Below are positions 61,852 to 64,000 of a DNA stretch of 64,000 nucleotides, piece by piece. The DNA lies in NCBI GenBank assembly GCA_023397505.1, contig JAEWUC010000007.1, forward strand, positions 1 through 64,000. Reading direction: 5' to 3'. The DNA is from Bacteroidota bacterium. Its GTDB lineage: Bacteria; Bacteroidota; Ignavibacteria; Ignavibacteriales; Melioribacteraceae. The notes beneath the pieces were generated by a model. That model did not search any database, was not told the DNA's origin, and worked only from the letters and a program-made list of their open reading frames with translations. The stretch's first letter is position 1. Each line of letters starts with the position of its first letter. A program made the translations under genes and the position numbers.

Positions 61852-62946
61852 ATGTATAAAATTACCCTTTTGCCCGGTGATGGGATTGGTCCCGAAGTTA
61901 CAAATGCAGCGGTTAAAGTTTTAAAATTAATTGGAGAAAGATTCAACACAGAGTTTGAATTCAACACCCAGCTTATCGGCGGCGCGTCGTACGAAGCGCA
62001 CAAAAATCCGTTAACCGATGAAGCTTTAAGCGAGTGTTACAATTCCGATGTTGTTTTTCTCGGCGCCGTTGGCGGACCGAAGTGGGAAGACCTTCCTCAC
62101 AATTTAAAACCCGAAGCGGCATTACTAAAACTTCGCAAAGCACTTGGACTTTATGCTAATCTTCGTCCCGCAAAAGTTTATACCCCCATGCTTTCATATT
62201 CATCTTTAAAAGACGAAGTTTTAAAAGGAACCGATGTGATGATCGTTCGCGAATTAACCGGGGGAATTTACTTCGGCCAGCCGCGCGGCTATGATGACGA
62301 AAAAGGTTTTAATACAATGATTTATTCCAAGGAAGAAGTTGAACGCATCGCACGTTCTGCTTTCGAATTGGCACGATTGAGAAATAAAAAAGTTACCTCT
62401 GTTGATAAAGCAAATGTTCTTGAGGTTTCTCAGTTCTGGAGGAAAGTAGTAATCGAGGTTCATAAAAATTATCCCGATGTGCAATTAAGTCACATGTACG
62501 TGGATAATGCCGCGATGCAAATTGTCCGCGACCCGAAACAGTTTGATGTTGTTGTAACGTCAAATTTGTTCGGTGATATTTTGAGCGACATCGCCGCTAT
62601 GATAACCGGAAGTTTAGGCATGTTGCCTTCCGCGAGCCTCGGTTCTAAATATGCACTATACGAACCCGTGCACGGCAGCGCACCTGATATAGCCGGAAAA
62701 AATTTGGCTAATCCCATCGCTGCTATTTCTTCTGTTTCGATGATGCTTAAATATTCATTCCAAATGGATAAAGCTGCGGAAGTTTTGGAAGCTGCAATCG
62801 AAAGCGTTTTGGAGAAAGGTTACAGAACAAAAGATATCTCTAAACAAAATGATAATGTTGTTTCGACCGATGAAATGACAAACAAGATTATCGAAGAATT
62901 CGAAAAAATATTTGCTAAAGAAGCGTTGAATGTCTTTACGCTTTAA
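61852..62946 (+). CDS. leuB: 3-isopropylmalate dehydrogenase
   Basis: 364 aa. LLPGDGIGPEVTNAAVKVL, GGPKWEDLP, LRKALGLYANLRPAKV, ELTGGIYFGQPRG and the adenine-binding EPVHGSAPDIAGKNLANP are full family motifs. ATG at 61852 is chosen because GGAG lies 9 bp upstream; another ATG at 61840 overlaps that sequence. Leucine branch of the operon. Confidence 0.96.
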   Translation: MYKITLLPGDGIGPEVTNAAVKVLKLIGERFNTEFEFNTQLIGGASYEAHKNPLTDEALSECYNSDVVFLGAVGGPKWEDLPHNLKPEAALLKLRKALGLYANLRPAKVYTPMLSYSSLKDEVLKGTDVMIVRELTGGIYFGQPRGYDDEKGFNTMIYSKEEVERIARSAFELARLRNKKVTSVDKANVLEVSQFWRKVVIEVHKNYPDVQLSHMYVDNAAMQIVRDPKQFDVVVTSNLFGDILSDIAAMITGSLGMLPSASLGSKYALYEPVHGSAPDIAGKNLANPIAAISSVSMMLKYSFQMDKAAEVLEAAIESVLEKGYRTKDISKQNDNVVSTDEMTNKIIEEFEKIFAKEALNVFTL

Positions 62947-62963
62947 ATTAACGGAGAAATAAA

Positions 62964-64000
62964 ATGGAAGAAAATAGAATTTTAATTTTCGATACAACAT
63001 TGCGGGATGGCGAACAATCGCCCGGCGCATCATTGAATGTTCATGAAAAAGTTGAGATTGCCCATCAACTCGCAAAATTAAAAGTTGATGTTATCGAAGC
63101 GGGGTTTCCCGTTTCGTCACCCGCACAATTCGAAGCAGTAAAAAGAATTGCCGATGAAGTTGATGCTATAATAGCCGGACTTTGCCGAGCGAACGAAAAA
63201 GATATTAAATCTGCGGCGGATGCATTGACAAGCGCACCGAGAAAGAGAATTCATACTTTCTCAAGTACTTCGGATTATCATATAATGGGAAAATTTGGAC
63301 ACGAGCGATACGGCAAAACTCTCGAAGAAAAAAGAAAGACAATTATTCAAATGTCCCACGATGCAGTTGCTTACGCAAAAACTTTTACGGATGATGTTGA
63401 ATTTTCTGCCGAAGATGCCGGACGCACCGACATCGGGTATTTGGCTGATGTAATCGAAACAGCAATTGCTGCGGGTGCAACGACTGTTAATATTCCGGAT
63501 ACAACCGGTTATACCTTACCTTTTGAATACGGAAATAAAATTGCAGAGTTAAAAAAGAGAGTTTCAAATATTGATAAAGCAATAATAAGCGTTCATTGCC
63601 ACAACGACCTTGGACTTGCAGTTGCGAATTCATTAGCCGCAATTCAAAACGGAGCGCGGCAAATTGAATGTACGATTAACGGAATCGGCGAACGCGCAGG
63701 CAACGCCTCACTCGAAGAACTTGTTATGGCTTTAAATGTTCGCAAAGATTTACTTGGATATTTTACAAAGATCAATACGCAGGAAATTTATAACACGAGT
63801 AAAATGGTTTCTGCTTTTACAGGAATGATGATCCAACGTAACAAAGCAATCGTTGGCGAAAATGCTTTTGCGCATGAATCTGGAATTCATCAAGACGGTT
63901 ACTTGAAAAACCGCGAGACTTATGAAATTATGACTCCCGAAAGTGTCGGCATCAACATGAGCAAAATTGTTTTAGGAAGACATTCGGGAAGGCACGGTTT
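62964..64000 (+). CDS. leuA: 2-isopropylmalate synthase, N-terminal part (cut by window end)
   Basis: Frame from ATG 62964 (GGAG upstream) runs open to the end, 345 codons. ILIFDTTLRDGEQSPGASLN is the HMG-CoA-lyase-like signature 1, VHCHNDLGLAVANSLAAIQNGARQIECTINGIGERAGNASLEEL is signature 2 and metal ligands, and NAFAHESGIHQDGYLKNRETYEIM follows. The C-terminal regulatory domain is outside. Citramalate synthase is less likely given leuB next door. Confidence 0.95.
   Translation, partial: MEENRILIFDTTLRDGEQSPGASLNVHEKVEIAHQLAKLKVDVIEAGFPVSSPAQFEAVKRIADEVDAIIAGLCRANEKDIKSAADALTSAPRKRIHTFSSTSDYHIMGKFGHERYGKTLEEKRKTIIQMSHDAVAYAKTFTDDVEFSAEDAGRTDIGYLADVIETAIAAGATTVNIPDTTGYTLPFEYGNKIAELKKRVSNIDKAIISVHCHNDLGLAVANSLAAIQNGARQIECTINGIGERAGNASLEELVMALNVRKDLLGYFTKINTQEIYNTSKMVSAFTGMMIQRNKAIVGENAFAHESGIHQDGYLKNRETYEIMTPESVGINMSKIVLGRHSGRHG

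Overview
The window is chromosomal DNA from an AT-rich bacterium of the Bacteroidota/Chlorobi superphylum, most likely class Ignavibacteria. The support is two secreted proteins that end in a type IX secretion (Por) sorting domain with the NYPNPFNP motif, a ferredoxin-dependent 2-oxoglutarate oxidoreductase pair (korAB), many Bacteroidota-style lipoproteins, and one candidate TTTG/TAnnTTTG promoter. The taxonomic call is inference; no rRNA or phylogenetic marker was aligned.

Layout. 1-16.4 kb is core genome: a partial GIY-YIG gene, tRNA-Cys and tRNA-Gly, then pcm, miaA, prfB (with a programmed +1 frameshift), a cyclic-nucleotide-binding protein, yjbQ, a glycosyltransferase, an alkyltransferase-like gene, a PspC/LiaF-like envelope-stress pair, nadE, a DsbD-like thiol transporter, korAB, nrnA and a leucyl aminopeptidase. 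16.4-34 kb is an accessory region on the + strand made mostly of single genes with long spacers: lipoproteins, a T9SS protein, a MazEF-type module, TolB-like proteins, a radical SAM protein preceded by a 27-codon ORF, a DUF4038-type glycosidase and a thymidylate-synthase-like protein. 32-41 kb holds a set of small house-cleaning folds (YciI, DUF1801, DinB, YdeI, SRPBCC, VOC, RibD-C, DoxX) next to a GlxA/AraC regulator, and an ArsR-DUF2087 regulator with its own operator.

41-52 kb is the most unusual part. It contains a 20-unit degenerate array with a strict 21-bp period, then short gene units (a 452-aa protein, a second MazEF module, an MntA/HepT module, a lipoprotein). Several of these units start with GTTAG-type and end with CTAAC-type sequences that are complementary, and are separated by imperfect palindromes. 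This resembles a decayed integron cassette array without an integrase. Repeated spacer families occur here and near 20.5 kb. At 52.3-56.3 kb a large LamG T9SS protein is preceded by a broken duplicate of its own C-terminal sorting domain.

56.4-64 kb is a branched-chain amino acid operon, ilvD-ilvB-ilvN-ilvC-leuB-leuA. It has a perfect TTGACA-17-TATAAT promoter and an unannotated 39-codon leader peptide very rich in Ile and Leu codons, overlapping mutually exclusive RNA stems: a ribosome-mediated attenuator.

The clearest discoveries are the ilv leader peptide, the prfB frameshift site with UAA instead of the usual UGA, the cassette-like array, the 21-bp periodic array, and the operator placed inside the ArsR-type promoter.
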